Shown: piece by piece, positions 8,413 through 16,939 of the stretch
How the letters are laid out: each line of letters opens with the position of its first letter
Numbering within the stretch: position 1 is the stretch's first letter
From: CAHJWH01 sp965198905
Lineage (GTDB): Bacteria; Pseudomonadota; Alphaproteobacteria; Caulobacterales; Caulobacteraceae
Assembly: GCA_965198905.1 (NCBI GenBank)
Contig: OZ240678.1
Span: 558,001-622,000, forward strand
Direction of reading: 5' to 3'
DNA length: 64,000 nt
The notes under the pieces: model-generated
Databases searched by the model: none
What the model saw: the letters and a program-made list of their open reading frames with translations, nothing else
What the model was told of the DNA's origin: nothing
Position numbers and translations under genes: made by a program

Positions 8413-8961
8413 ATGACGCGCGTCCTCGTCGGTCGGGTGGCAGGCGCGTTCGGGGTGCGCGGCGAAATCCGTATCACCGCCTATACCGAGGCCCCGCTCT
8501 CGCTGCTGCGCTACAAGGTGCTGACGCGTGAGGATGGCGTCCCGGCGCTGACGCTGCAAACCGCCCGCGCCGAAAAGGGGGCGATCGTCGCGCGCGCGAC
8601 GGAGGTCTCCAGCAAGGAGGCCGCCGATGCACTGCGCGGTCTTCAACTCTATGTCGCGCGCGACGCCCTGCCGCCGACCGAGGACGAGGACGAGTTTTAC
8701 CTCGCCGACCTGATCGGTCTGGCGGCGGAAAGCGTGGAGGGCGCGCCGCTCGGACGCGTAAGGCAGGTGCACAACTTCGGGGCCGGAGACGTGCTCGAAC
8801 TCGATCCGGGTCAAGGCCGCCCTACCCGGCTGATCCCTTTCACACGAGAGGCTGCGCCCCGGGTGCTGGTCGGCGAGGGCCGGATCGTGCTGGCGCCGCC
8901 GGAGGAGATCGGGGAGCGGGAGCCCGAAAGCTCGGACCCACATCGGCCGGAACAGGCGTAG
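8413..8961 (+). CDS. rimM: ribosome maturation factor RimM
   Basis: This 182-residue protein has the N-terminal RimM barrel (VLVGRVAGAFGVRGEIRI, TYTEAPLSLL-like) and the C-terminal PRC-barrel half (EFYLADLIGLAAES, GRVRQVHNFGAGDVLEL, LIPFT). It binds S19 in the 30S head and promotes 16S rRNA processing. The acidic C-terminal extension is short. In most relatives trmD and rplS follow; here a lipoprotein gene follows twelve bases downstream instead. Confidence 0.95.
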   Translation: MTRVLVGRVAGAFGVRGEIRITAYTEAPLSLLRYKVLTREDGVPALTLQTARAEKGAIVARATEVSSKEAADALRGLQLYVARDALPPTEDEDEFYLADLIGLAAESVEGAPLGRVRQVHNFGAGDVLELDPGQGRPTRLIPFTREAAPRVLVGEGRIVLAPPEEIGEREPESSDPHRPEQA

Positions 8962-8972
8962 AAGCTGAGCCC

Positions 8973-9497
8973 ATGCGCCTGCTCCGACGTCTCGCTGCCC
9001 CCGTTGTCCTCGCCCTGGCTCTGGCGGGGTGCGCGACCGTGCCCCGCTTCGAAGCGGCCGGGGACATCCACGCCTTCCTGGTGTCCATCCGCGACGATGA
9101 CCAGCAGCGCTTCGACAACCACGTCGACCGGCCGGCGCTGTCCGCCCAGCTCAGGTCGCGCCTGATCGCCGGCGAGGCGCAAAGCCATGGTGGCGGGAGC
9201 TGGCAGGCGCTGGGCGCCGTCCTGGCGGGCCCACTGGTGGATGTGGGCGTCCAGGCGCTGGTTCAGCCGGAGACCTTCCGCGCGGTCGCGATCCAGCTCG
9301 GCTACGCCCCCGACCAGCCGATCCCCAATCGCCTGCAGATCGACGCCTTCCTGCGCTCCATCGGCGATGGGTCGGTCTGCGTGGTGACCCGGCGCGATGG
9401 CCCCTGCACCCTGGTTTTCCACAACGAGGACGGCACGTGGCGGCTGGTCGGCTACGAGGGCGAGCTCGGAAAGCTGATGCACGGCCGCCGCGGCTGA
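8973..9497 (+). CDS. DUF2939-like lipoprotein
   Basis: This 174-residue protein has a lipoprotein signal (MRLLRRLAAPVVLALALAGC, lipobox LAGC with Cys20), so it should be a lipid-anchored envelope protein. The mature part has the pattern of DUF2939 proteins: an FLVSIRDDDQQRFDNHVDRPAL segment predicted as a helical scaffold, an inner LRSRL motif, and a C-terminal LVFHNEDGTWRLVGYEG strand pair. Function is unknown. It is twelve bases from rimM and may be co-transcribed with it. Confidence 0.75.
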   Translation: MRLLRRLAAPVVLALALAGCATVPRFEAAGDIHAFLVSIRDDDQQRFDNHVDRPALSAQLRSRLIAGEAQSHGGGSWQALGAVLAGPLVDVGVQALVQPETFRAVAIQLGYAPDQPIPNRLQIDAFLRSIGDGSVCVVTRRDGPCTLVFHNEDGTWRLVGYEGELGKLMHGRRG

Positions 9498-9657
9498 GGG
9501 GCGCGTGGAGGCCCCGCGCACGCGATCCACATCAGGCCGAGACAAATCCAAAACGCACTCACGGGCGTGCAAAGCGGTATTTTGGCTTAAATTCGCCCGA
9601 TATGGGAGATCGTAAGCGCGTCTTGCGGCTCGGTTCAGAACGGATCACCTTCCAGGC

Positions 9658-10386
9658 ATGGCGAAGATCACGCTCATCGACGATGACGAGAACATCACCA
9701 CCTCGGTGTCCCTGGCGCTCGAAAGCCACGGACACGTGGTGAAGATATTCCACGACGGCGTGTCGGGCCTGCAGGGCCTGGAGGCCGATCCGCCCGACGT
9801 CGCCATCCTGGACGTGAAGATGCCGCGCATGGACGGCATGGAGGTGCTGCGCCGGCTGCGCCAGACCTCGGACATGCCGGTGATCATCCTGACGTCCAAG
9901 GACGAGGAGATCGACGAGATTCTGGGCTTCAACCTCGGCGCCGACGACTACATGCACAAACCCTTTTCCCAGCGCCTGCTGATCGAGCGGGTGAAGGCGG
10001 TGCTGCGTCGCGCCCGGGCCGACGCGGAGGAGGACCCCGACACCCCGCCCACCGCCGCCCAGGCCGCCGCCGCCGCCGCCGCCAAGCCGCTGAAGCGGGG
10101 CAAGCTGACACTGGATCCCCAGCGCCACGACTGCCTGTGGGAAGGACAGGCGGTGAAGCTGACCGTGACCGAATTCCTGCTGCTGCAGTCGCTGGCCCAG
10201 CGCCCCGGCTTCGTGAAGAGCCGCGACAACCTGATGGACGCCGCCTATGACGATCAGGTCTATGTGGACGACCGCACCATCGACAGCCACGTCAAGCGGA
10301 TGCGCAAGAAGTTCCGCGTCGTCGATCCGGAGTTCGACGCCATCGAGACTCTGTATGGCGTCGGCTACCGCTATCGCGAGACCTGA
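9658..10386 (+). CDS. chvI: response regulator ChvI (OmpR family)
   Basis: This 242-residue regulator has a receiver domain (phospho-acceptor Asp52 in ILDVKMP, acidic pocket Asp8-10, Thr79, Lys101) and an OmpR-type winged helix (KLTVTEFLLLQSLAQRPG, SHVKRMRKKF, GVGYRY). ChvI controls envelope-stress and outer-membrane genes in alphaproteobacteria. The linker at about residues 125-145 is alanine-rich (TAAQAAAAAAAKP), encoded by a GCC trinucleotide run at about 10053-10084 that is longer than in most orthologues I know. The partner kinase ChvG follows 45 bases downstream. Confidence 0.93.
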   Translation: MAKITLIDDDENITTSVSLALESHGHVVKIFHDGVSGLQGLEADPPDVAILDVKMPRMDGMEVLRRLRQTSDMPVIILTSKDEEIDEILGFNLGADDYMHKPFSQRLLIERVKAVLRRARADAEEDPDTPPTAAQAAAAAAAKPLKRGKLTLDPQRHDCLWEGQAVKLTVTEFLLLQSLAQRPGFVKSRDNLMDAAYDDQVYVDDRTIDSHVKRMRKKFRVVDPEFDAIETLYGVGYRYRET

Positions 10387-10431
10387 TCCTTCTATCCGCG
10401 GCGCCGGGGCGGCGTCCTGGCGCCCCTGATC

Positions 10432-12066
10432 GTGAGCGACGCCATGGCGGGGCTCTCGCGACGGGTTCGCCCGGACACGGCGGCCGAGCCGCGCCCGAGG
10501 CTGGGCATGGCGGGTTCAAGGCTCGGCCGGCTGATCCTGGGCATGAACCTGCTCGGACTGGCGATCCTGGTTGTGGGGGCGCTGGTGCTGAACGAGTTCA
10601 GCCGCGGCCTGGTGCAGGCGCGCATCGACAGCCTGTCGACCCAGGCGCAGCTGATCTCCTACGTCATCGTCAAGGCGGCCACCACCGGCGACCCGGAGCC
10701 GACCCTGGATGCGGACGCGGCGCGCGAGATCCTGGAGCTGCTGGCCATCCCGCGCACCGAGCGCGCACGCCTCTACGACGCCCATGGCAAGATCATCGCC
10801 GATACCGACGTGATCGCCGACAAGGTGATCGAGCGCGCCCTGCCCCCCGCCTCCAAGCCCGGCGGGGCCCCGATCATCTGGCCCTGGTCGCCCATGTTCC
10901 ACCGCGCGGAGCGGGAGGCGCGCGCACACGTCGCCGAACAGGCGGAGGTCGCCCGCGCCCTCACTGGCCAGCCGGTGGCCCAGGTGCGCGCGGCGGAGGC
11001 GGGGGGACGGCTGGTCAGCGTCTCCGTTCCGATCCAGCACGTGCAGGCGGTCCTGGGCGTGCTCACCATCGAGGCCGCCGACGTCGACCAGATCGTGGCC
11101 AAGCAGCGCGAAGCCCTGATCCCCTTCATCCTGATCGCCGTGGCGGCGGTGCTCAGCTCCTCGATCCTGCTGAACGGGGCGGTGGCCGAACCCATCCGAA
11201 GGCTGGCCCGCGCCGCAGACAGCGTGCGGCTGTCGCGCGCGCGCGCGATCTCCCTACCCGACATGGCCGAGCGCCAGGACGAGGTGGGAGACCTCGCCCG
11301 GTCCCTGGACGCCATGACCACCGCGCTCACCACCCGCATGGACGCCATCGAGCGCTTCGCCGCCGACGTCAGCCACGAGATCAAGAACCCCCTCACCTCC
11401 ATGCGCTCGGCCCTGGAGACCATGGAGATGCTGCCGCCCGGCTCGGCCGGACGCGAGCGGCTGGCGGCGGTGCTGGCGGCCGACGTGAAGCGGCTGGACC
11501 GGCTTATCACCGACATTTCCAACGCCTCGCGGCTGGATGCGGAGCTGTCGCGCGACAATCCCCGAACGCTGGACCTCGCCCGCTTCCTGGCCGATGTCGT
11601 GGCGCTGTACGATGATCGCGGCGAAGGAGGCGCGGTTCGCCTGACGCTGGCCGACGCCTCGGCCCCCTACCGTGTAGCCGGACGCGAGGGGCCGCTGGGG
11701 CAGGTGTTCCGCAACCTCGTCGACAACGCCCGCTCCTTCAGCCCGGCTAGCGGCGGCGTCCGGGTGCGGCTGCACCTTGTGCGGCGCGAGGGGGCGTCCT
11801 TCGTGGTCACCGACGTGGACGATGACGGCCCCGGGGTCCCCGTCGAGAACCTCGAGAGCATCTTCAACCGCTTCTACACCAACCGCCCCAAGGGCCAGGC
11901 GCCCGGCGGGTCGGCCTTCGGCGGGCATTCGGGGCTGGGCCTGTCGATCGCGCGCCAGATCGTGGAGGCGCACGGAGGGCGCATGGCGGCGGAGAACCGC
12001 CTCGGTCCAGACGGCGCGATCCTCGGCGCGCGCTTCCGGGTGGAGTTGCCGGCCGCGCGAGGATGA
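10432..12066 (+). CDS. chvG: sensor histidine kinase ChvG
   Basis: This 544-residue kinase has a membrane helix at about 32-54, a periplasmic sensor domain to about 228 (including the RTERARLYDAHGKIIADTDV segment typical of ChvG/ExoS), a second helix at about 229-250, a HAMP domain, and a HisKA/HATPase core. The phospho-accepting His315 lies in ADVSHEIKNPL; the N box is FRNLVDNARSFSP and the G boxes are DDDGPGVP and SGLGLSIARQI. I used the GTG at 10432; an ATG four codons later is equally possible. Its last bases overlap hprK (ATGA). Confidence 0.93.
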   Translation: MSDAMAGLSRRVRPDTAAEPRPRLGMAGSRLGRLILGMNLLGLAILVVGALVLNEFSRGLVQARIDSLSTQAQLISYVIVKAATTGDPEPTLDADAAREILELLAIPRTERARLYDAHGKIIADTDVIADKVIERALPPASKPGGAPIIWPWSPMFHRAEREARAHVAEQAEVARALTGQPVAQVRAAEAGGRLVSVSVPIQHVQAVLGVLTIEAADVDQIVAKQREALIPFILIAVAAVLSSSILLNGAVAEPIRRLARAADSVRLSRARAISLPDMAERQDEVGDLARSLDAMTTALTTRMDAIERFAADVSHEIKNPLTSMRSALETMEMLPPGSAGRERLAAVLAADVKRLDRLITDISNASRLDAELSRDNPRTLDLARFLADVVALYDDRGEGGAVRLTLADASAPYRVAGREGPLGQVFRNLVDNARSFSPASGGVRVRLHLVRREGASFVVTDVDDDGPGVPVENLESIFNRFYTNRPKGQAPGGSAFGGHSGLGLSIARQIVEAHGGRMAAENRLGPDGAILGARFRVELPAARG

Positions 12067-12548
12067 GTCCGTCCGGGGCCCAGGGCGCCGCTCCGACGCT
12101 CGTCCACGCCACCTTGGTAGCCGCCCGCCGGCAAGGCCGGTGGTGCGGCGCGCTGCTGCAGGGATCGTCCGGCGCGGGCAAGAGCGACCTGGCGCTCCGC
12201 GCCATGGCCGGCGGCTGGCGTCTGGTCGCGGACGACCGGGTGCGCCTCTGGACTAGCGGCGGCCGCCTCTACGGCTCAGCCCCGACGACGCTCCTTGGGC
12301 TGATCGAGGCGCGAGGGCTGGGCGTCCTGCCGGAGCCCGCGCTGCCGTTCGCCCGCCTGAGCCTGGCCGTAGAGGCCGCAACGCACGCCGCGCCGGTCGA
12401 GCGGATGCCGGAGGTCGCAGCGATCACCCTGCTCGGCGTCTCGCTGCGCCAGGTCCGCCTCGCGATGTGCGAGCCGTCCGTCCTGCCCAAGCTGGAGCGG
12501 GCCCTGGACGCGGTGCTGCGCGCCGGCAAGGCCGGATCGTCCCTTTAG
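12063..12548 (+). CDS. hprK: HPr kinase/phosphorylase, short alphaproteobacterial form
   Basis: This 161-residue protein contains only the catalytic half of HprK. The P-loop GSSGAGKS is at residues 34-41, followed by a DDRV segment (catalytic acid) and a GLIEARGLGVL block that corresponds to the HprK signature. The N-terminal domain of the Firmicute enzyme is absent, as is usual in alphaproteobacteria. It phosphorylates or dephosphorylates HPr on serine. Start and chvG stop overlap by four bases, so sensing by ChvG-ChvI and PTS signalling are transcriptionally linked. The rapZ gene often found next is missing here. Confidence 0.93.
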   Translation: MSPSGAQGAAPTLVHATLVAARRQGRWCGALLQGSSGAGKSDLALRAMAGGWRLVADDRVRLWTSGGRLYGSAPTTLLGLIEARGLGVLPEPALPFARLSLAVEAATHAAPVERMPEVAAITLLGVSLRQVRLAMCEPSVLPKLERALDAVLRAGKAGSSL

Positions 12549-12659
12549 CCACCCTGAGACAGGCTGCGCTTTGACACGATGCGCCGCCAAGGTATCTAGC
12601 GCAACGCGCAGGCGCGGGGCCGCCGGCCCTGAGGGGCGGGGCTCGCGCAAGGGGAAGGC

Positions 12660-13064
12660 ATGATCGGGCTGGTGATCGTCACCCACGGACGGCTCGCCGA
12701 GGAGTTCGTCTCGGCGATGGAGCACGTGGTCGGTCCGCAGAGCGCGGTGCGCGCCATCTGCATCGGCCCCGAAGACGACATGGAGCAGCGCCGCCGCGAG
12801 ATCGTGGAGGCCGCCCACGGCGTGGACGCCGGCAAGGGCGTGATCCTGCTCACCGACATGTTCGGGGGCACGCCGTCTAACCTCGCCATCTCGGCCATGG
12901 ACGAGGCCCATGCGGAGGTGATCGCCGGGCTGAACCTGCCCATGCTGATCAAGCTGGCGAGCGTGCGCACTCGCGAGCCGCTGCAGACCTGCGTCGCCTG
13001 GGCCCAGGAAGCCGGACGCAAGTATATCTCGGTCGCCTCCTATGTCCTGGCGGGGGAGAAGTGA
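12660..13064 (+). CDS. PTS EIIA of the mannose family
   Basis: This 134-residue protein is an EIIA-Man domain. The phospho-accepting His9 sits in IVTHGRLAEEF; the DMFGGTPSNLA motif and MLIKLA follow at the expected positions. No EIIB/EIIC transporter is encoded nearby, so as in other alphaproteobacteria it probably acts in a regulatory phosphorelay rather than sugar uptake. It begins 111 bases after hprK and its stop overlaps the HPr start. Confidence 0.93.
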   Translation: MIGLVIVTHGRLAEEFVSAMEHVVGPQSAVRAICIGPEDDMEQRRREIVEAAHGVDAGKGVILLTDMFGGTPSNLAISAMDEAHAEVIAGLNLPMLIKLASVRTREPLQTCVAWAQEAGRKYISVASYVLAGEK

Positions 13065-13342
13065 GCGGCGCGCTCCTCACGCGCACGGTGGAGATCGTCA
13101 ACGCCCGGGGGCTTCACGCCCGCGCCTCGGCCAAGTTCGTCAAGGCCGCCGCCCAGTACGACGCGCAGGTCCGGGTCACCCGGGACGGCCAGACCGTGGA
13201 CGCGCAGTCGATCATGGGACTGATGATGCTGGGCGCCGGTCCCGGCTCCCAGCTCGAGATCAGCGCCGAGGGCGCCGACGCCCAGGCCGCCATGGACGGC
13301 CTCTGCCAACTGATCGCCGACCGCTTCGAGGAGGAGCGGTAG
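13061..13342 (+). CDS. ptsH: phosphocarrier protein HPr
   Basis: This 93-residue protein carries the active His19 in ARGLHARASAKF and the regulatory Ser50 in the AQSIMGLMML helix, the HprK target. It therefore can be modified at both sites, consistent with hprK two genes upstream. It should accept phosphate from enzyme I and pass it to EIIA. The GTG start overlaps the stop of the EIIA gene (GTGA), indicating coupled translation. Confidence 0.95.
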   Translation: MSGALLTRTVEIVNARGLHARASAKFVKAAAQYDAQVRVTRDGQTVDAQSIMGLMMLGAGPGSQLEISAEGADAQAAMDGLCQLIADRFEEER

Positions 13343-13373
13343 GGTCGGTCGGCGGCGGAGGACCGAAAACCAC

Positions 13374-13503
13374 GTCCTTCGACAAGCTCAGGATGAGGTT
13401 TTCTACCGCCGCTGCTGTATGAGGCGGCTCCGTCCGAGTTCTGTCGCCGTCCACCAATCCGCAAAGCGCGTCAGCAGCCCTCATCCTGAGCTTGTCGAAG
13501 GAC
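13374..13503. repeat. 130-bp element with 25-bp perfect inverted ends
   Basis: The 25-base arms at 13374-13398 and 13479-13503 are perfect inverted copies; the inner core of each reads CTTGTCGAAGGAC or its complement, together with CATCCTGAG. This core is recognisable as a repeat that is widespread in Caulobacterales and sphingomonads. A related, diverged copy lies at 61781-61866. It fills most of the gap between ptsH and cysS and could act as a transcription or RNA-stability barrier. Confidence 0.85.
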
Positions 13504-13534
13504 GAGGGCGGTCCGACATCCTTCGAGCTTTTCC

Positions 13535-14995
13535 ATGACCCTGCACATCCACGACACCCTGCGCCGCGCCAAGGTGAAGTTCACCCCCGTCGACCCCTCC
13601 CGCGTGACGCTCTACGTCTGCGGGCCGACGGTCTACAGCTACGCCCACATCGGCAATGCCCGCCCCGCGGTGGTGTTCGACGTGCTGTTCCGCCTGCTGC
13701 GCCACGCCTATGGCGAGGGCGAGGTGATCTATGCGCGCAACATCACCGACGTGGACGACAAGATCGCCGCCGCCGCCGAGCGCGACGGCGTCGACATGTC
13801 CACGCTCACCACCAAGTTCGCCGACATCTACGAGGCGGACATGGCGGCGCTCGGCGTGCTGAAACCGACGCTAGAGCCCCGCGCCACCACCCACGTGCCG
13901 CAGATGATCGAGATGATCTCCACCCTGATCGCGCGCGGCCACGCCTATCAGGTCGAGGGCGACGTGCTGTTCGACGTGTCGAGCTTTCCCGCCTACGGCG
14001 CTCTCTCGGGACGCAGCGTGGAGGACATGATCGCCGGCGCGCGGGTGGAGGTGGCCGCCTACAAGCGCAATCCCGCCGACTTCACCTTGTGGAAGCCCTC
14101 CAAGCCGGGCGAGCCGACGTGGAACAGCCCCTTCGGTCCCGGCCGGCCGGGCTGGCACATCGAGTGCTCCGCCATGATCGAGGCGCAGCTGGGCTTTCCG
14201 GTGGACATCCACGGGGGCGGCCACGACCTGATCTTTCCCCACCACGAGAACGAGATCGCGCAAGGACTTTGCGCTCAGGGGCTCTGCGCCCAGGACGGCG
14301 ACGCGGGCTATGCCCGCTACTGGATGCACAACGGCTTCCTGACGCTGGAAGCCGAAAAGATGTCCAAGAGCCTGGGCAACGTGCTGCTGGTCCACGACCT
14401 GGTCGAAAAGGTCCCGGGCGAGGTGGTGCGCTGGGCGTTGCTGTCGGCCCACTACCGTGCGCCGCTCGACTGGACAGGCGATCTGCTGGAACAGTCGCGG
14501 CGCTCGCTCGACCGCCTGTACAAGGTGATCGACGACGCCCGGCGGGTCATCCGCACGCCTTACGACTTCAGCGATCATGGTCTGAGAGGCGAGGTCGATC
14601 GGCTCGCCGCACCGGTGCTTGCGGCGCTGAACGATGATCTCAACACACCGGCGGCGATCAGCGAACTGTTCCGCCTGGGCGACCAGGTTCGCGCAAGACT
14701 GCTGCCGAAGGGCGCGACCCCCGCCGCCGACAGCTCTCCAGCCATCGCGCTCCAAGCCTTGCTCGAAGCTTCCGCCCTCCTCGGCTTCCTGCAGGCCGAT
14801 CCTGAGGCCTGGTTCAAGGGGGGCGCAGACGTCGAGCTGAGCGAACGGGTCGAGGCGCTCATCGCCAGGCGCGCCGGGGCGCGCAAGGCTAAGGACTGGA
14901 GCGAGGCCGACCGTATCCGGGGCGAACTCGCGGCGCTGAACGTCGACGTGCTGGACGGTCCGGGCGGGGTGGCGAGCTGGCGGCTGAAGGCCTGA
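13535..14995 (+). CDS. cysS: cysteinyl-tRNA synthetase
   Basis: This 486-residue class I synthetase charges tRNA-Cys. Motifs are YVCGPTVYSYAHIGNARP (first zinc Cys and HIGH-like HIGN), GWHIECSAM, HHENEIAQ (zinc ligands) and the KMSKS loop as KMSKSLGN. The C-terminal helical bundle is present. Compared with the family, there is a short duplication just after the zinc region (GLCAQGLCAQ, from imperfect 15-base tandem units near 14262-14295). The gene is monocistronic here, flanked by repeats on both sides. Confidence 0.97.
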   Translation: MTLHIHDTLRRAKVKFTPVDPSRVTLYVCGPTVYSYAHIGNARPAVVFDVLFRLLRHAYGEGEVIYARNITDVDDKIAAAAERDGVDMSTLTTKFADIYEADMAALGVLKPTLEPRATTHVPQMIEMISTLIARGHAYQVEGDVLFDVSSFPAYGALSGRSVEDMIAGARVEVAAYKRNPADFTLWKPSKPGEPTWNSPFGPGRPGWHIECSAMIEAQLGFPVDIHGGGHDLIFPHHENEIAQGLCAQGLCAQDGDAGYARYWMHNGFLTLEAEKMSKSLGNVLLVHDLVEKVPGEVVRWALLSAHYRAPLDWTGDLLEQSRRSLDRLYKVIDDARRVIRTPYDFSDHGLRGEVDRLAAPVLAALNDDLNTPAAISELFRLGDQVRARLLPKGATPAADSSPAIALQALLEASALLGFLQADPEAWFKGGADVELSERVEALIARRAGARKAKDWSEADRIRGELAALNVDVLDGPGGVASWRLKA

Positions 14996-15107
14996 GCACA
15001 CGCCCCGTAGAACGCCGACCCGCTTCGGCGGCTAGAGCGGGATGATGATGGCCGGGCCTGCCGACCTTATACCAGCGGCCTTTAAGCTTGACCGCCGAAG
15101 CCAGGCG

Positions 15108-15235
15108 AGATGCTCCCCTGCTGGGGGAGCTGTCGGCGAAGCCGATTGAGGGGGCCACCCCACGCGCGCAAGCCGCGGCGCGACCCCCTCCACCAAGCTA
15201 CGCCTGGTTCCCCTCCCCCAGAAGGGGAGGATCGG
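15108..15235. repeat. dispersed palindromic repeat
   Basis: The element contains GCTCCCCTGCTGGGGGAGC, then the phrase GGCGAAGCCGATTGAGGGGG, a GCGACCCCCTCCACC segment and a final CCCTCCCCC..GGGGAGG hairpin. The same order of hairpins and outer CCCCCTC/GAGGGGG ends appears inside murF at 46972-47077, so they are copies of one element type. Confidence 0.75.
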
Positions 15236-15252
15236 GTCGCAGCGGAAGGCAT

Positions 15253-15283
15253 GAGGCGACTGCTGGCGTTTACGCCTGAAGTC
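15253..15283 (+). repeat. 31-nt motif, copy 1
   Basis: This sequence contains the palindromic core GGCGTTTACGCC flanked by CGACTGCT and TGAAGTC. It matches the complement of 61753-61783 at 29 of 31 bases. It lies about 35 bases upstream of the hydrolase start. Confidence 0.7.
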
Positions 15284-15318
15284 ATCCGGCGCTAAGCTAG
15301 GCGTTAAGGAGAGCCGGC

Positions 15319-16188
15319 ATGATCAACAGACTTGCGGCCGCGGCCCTGGCGCTCGCCTGCATCGGCGCCTCGGCGCCCGCCCAGGCCGTGGAGCCCTGGC
15401 GCACGCTTCCCGCACCGGCCGCCTTGCCTCAGCCCGCGGCGTCCGGCTACGTCCCCCACGACGGCGCCCGCATCTACTACGCCGTCTATGGAGCTGGGCG
15501 GCCAGTGATCCTGCTGCATGGCGGTCTGGCTAACCAGCGCTATTGGGGCGACCAGGAGCCCGCCCTGCTGAAGGGGGGCTATGAGGTCATCCTGATCGAC
15601 AGCCGGGGCCACGGCCGCAGCACCCGGGACGCGCGGCCCTACACCTACGAACTCATGGCCTCGGACGTGGTCGCGGTGATGGACCGGCTGCACATCGCCA
15701 AGGCGGCGGTGGTCGGCTGGAGCGACGGGGCGATCATCGGCCTGGTCATGGCCATGAAGGACCCGGACCGGCTGACCCGCGTGTTCGCCTTCGCCGCCAA
15801 CATGGACCCGAGCGGGGTCAAGCCGGACACCGAGACCAACCCGACCTTCGCCCGCTTTGAAGGCGAGGCGGCCCAGGACTACGCCCGCGTTTCGCCCACC
15901 CCTGCGGGCTTCCCCGCTTTCCACGCCGCGATCAGCCGGATGTGGGACACCGAGCCCAACTATACCGCAGCCGATCTCGGCCGCATCCACGTGCCCGTGG
16001 CCATCGCGGACGGCGACCACGACGAGGCGATCAAGCGGGCGCACACCGAGTATCTCGCCCACAGCATTCCGGGCGCAGAGCTGGTGATCCTGCCCGACGT
16101 CAGCCACTTCGCCATGTTGCAGAACCCCGCCGAGTTCAACGCGGCGGTGCTCGCCTTCCTGGGCCAGGGCGCCTCGCACCGACCCTGA
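15319..16188 (+). CDS. secreted alpha/beta hydrolase
   Basis: This 289-residue protein has a Sec signal peptide (cleavage after AQA at about residue 23) and an alpha/beta-hydrolase fold. The oxyanion motif LLHGGLAN, the DSRGHGRS turn and the nucleophile elbow GWSDG (Ser135) are visible; the catalytic His is in DVSHFAMLQNP, and an Asp in IADGDHD is the likely acid. Substrate is unknown. The strand layout resembles periplasmic esterases of Caulobacterales. It is convergent with the GT2 gene. Confidence 0.88.
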   Translation: MINRLAAAALALACIGASAPAQAVEPWRTLPAPAALPQPAASGYVPHDGARIYYAVYGAGRPVILLHGGLANQRYWGDQEPALLKGGYEVILIDSRGHGRSTRDARPYTYELMASDVVAVMDRLHIAKAAVVGWSDGAIIGLVMAMKDPDRLTRVFAFAANMDPSGVKPDTETNPTFARFEGEAAQDYARVSPTPAGFPAFHAAISRMWDTEPNYTAADLGRIHVPVAIADGDHDEAIKRAHTEYLAHSIPGAELVILPDVSHFAMLQNPAEFNAAVLAFLGQGASHRP

Positions 16189-16222
16189 AAGCCGATGCGC
16201 TTAGGCGCCGAGGCGCCGGCGG

Positions 16223-16939
16223 TCAGGCGACGGGCGGGGCGCCGACGGCCGCGGGCCTCTTGCCCGTCAGGTGCCGGTAGAAGGTCTCCAGGATCTGGCG
16301 CCCGGCGCGCACGCTGCCCTTGAGACTCCCCGAGACGTTGGACTCGCCGCCGATCCGGCGACGGTTGGAGACCGGGACTTCGAGGATGCGCAGCCCGCTC
16401 TGGGCGGCGCGGAGCTGCATCTCCAGGTTCCAGCCATAGGTCATCTCGCGCATATCGAGCGCCATCAGGGTGTCGCGCCGGATCACGCGGAAGGCGCACA
16501 TATCGGTATAGCCGACACGATAGAGCAGCCGGATCGCCGCGCCGATGCCGAGGCCCGCCGCGATCTGGTGCACCGACATGCTGCCGGGCTCGCGCCGGCC
16601 GCGCCAACGTGACCCGATGGCGAAGTCGAAGGCGCCCGACCGCACCGGATCGAGCAGGCTGGCGAGACAGACCGGATCGTCCGCCCCGTCCCCGTCCATG
16701 AAGACGATGAACTCCGCGGAGGCGAGCGAGGCGCCGCCCAGGCAGGCGCGGCCGTACCCCCTGCCCGCCGCCAGCACCTGCGCGCCCGCCCGGGTCGCCA
16801 CCTCGCCCGTGCCGTCGGTGCTGCCGCCGTCCGCCACGATGATGGTCTGCACGCCGTAACGACGAAGCTCGATCACCACGGGGCCGATCGATTCGGCCTC
16901 GTTCAGCGTCGGGATGACGACGGCGACGTCTTGCATCAT
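16223..16939 (-). CDS. family 2 glycosyltransferase (DPM1/DPG synthase-like)
   Basis: This 238-residue cytoplasmic enzyme has the GT2 fold with the nucleotide-binding VVIPTLNEAESI start, VADGGSTDGT, and a FMDGDGADDP metal-binding motif. IGSRWRGRREPGSM and the RRRIGGESNVSG acceptor-loop motif are like polyprenyl-phosphate hexose synthases, which transfer a sugar onto a lipid phosphate. There are no membrane helices. The start ATG overlaps the stop of the DUF2064 gene upstream (ATGA), so the two are one operon. Confidence 0.88.
   Translation of the reverse strand: MMQDVAVVIPTLNEAESIGPVVIELRRYGVQTIIVADGGSTDGTGEVATRAGAQVLAAGRGYGRACLGGASLASAEFIVFMDGDGADDPVCLASLLDPVRSGAFDFAIGSRWRGRREPGSMSVHQIAAGLGIGAAIRLLYRVGYTDMCAFRVIRRDTLMALDMREMTYGWNLEMQLRAAQSGLRILEVPVSNRRRIGGESNVSGSLKGSVRAGRQILETFYRHLTGKRPAAVGAPPVA

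Larger units (their letters stand above)
14998..15318. other. repeat-filled intergenic region
   Basis: No gene is seen in this 320-base stretch. It holds a dispersed CTCCC/GGGAG repeat (15108-15235), a 31-base motif shared with 61753-61783, and just before the next gene a GGAG ribosome-binding site. Confidence 0.7.

Noticed and set aside
13343..13534. CRISPR-like repeats
   Set aside because: Only two inverted arms, no regularly spaced direct repeats and no cas genes.
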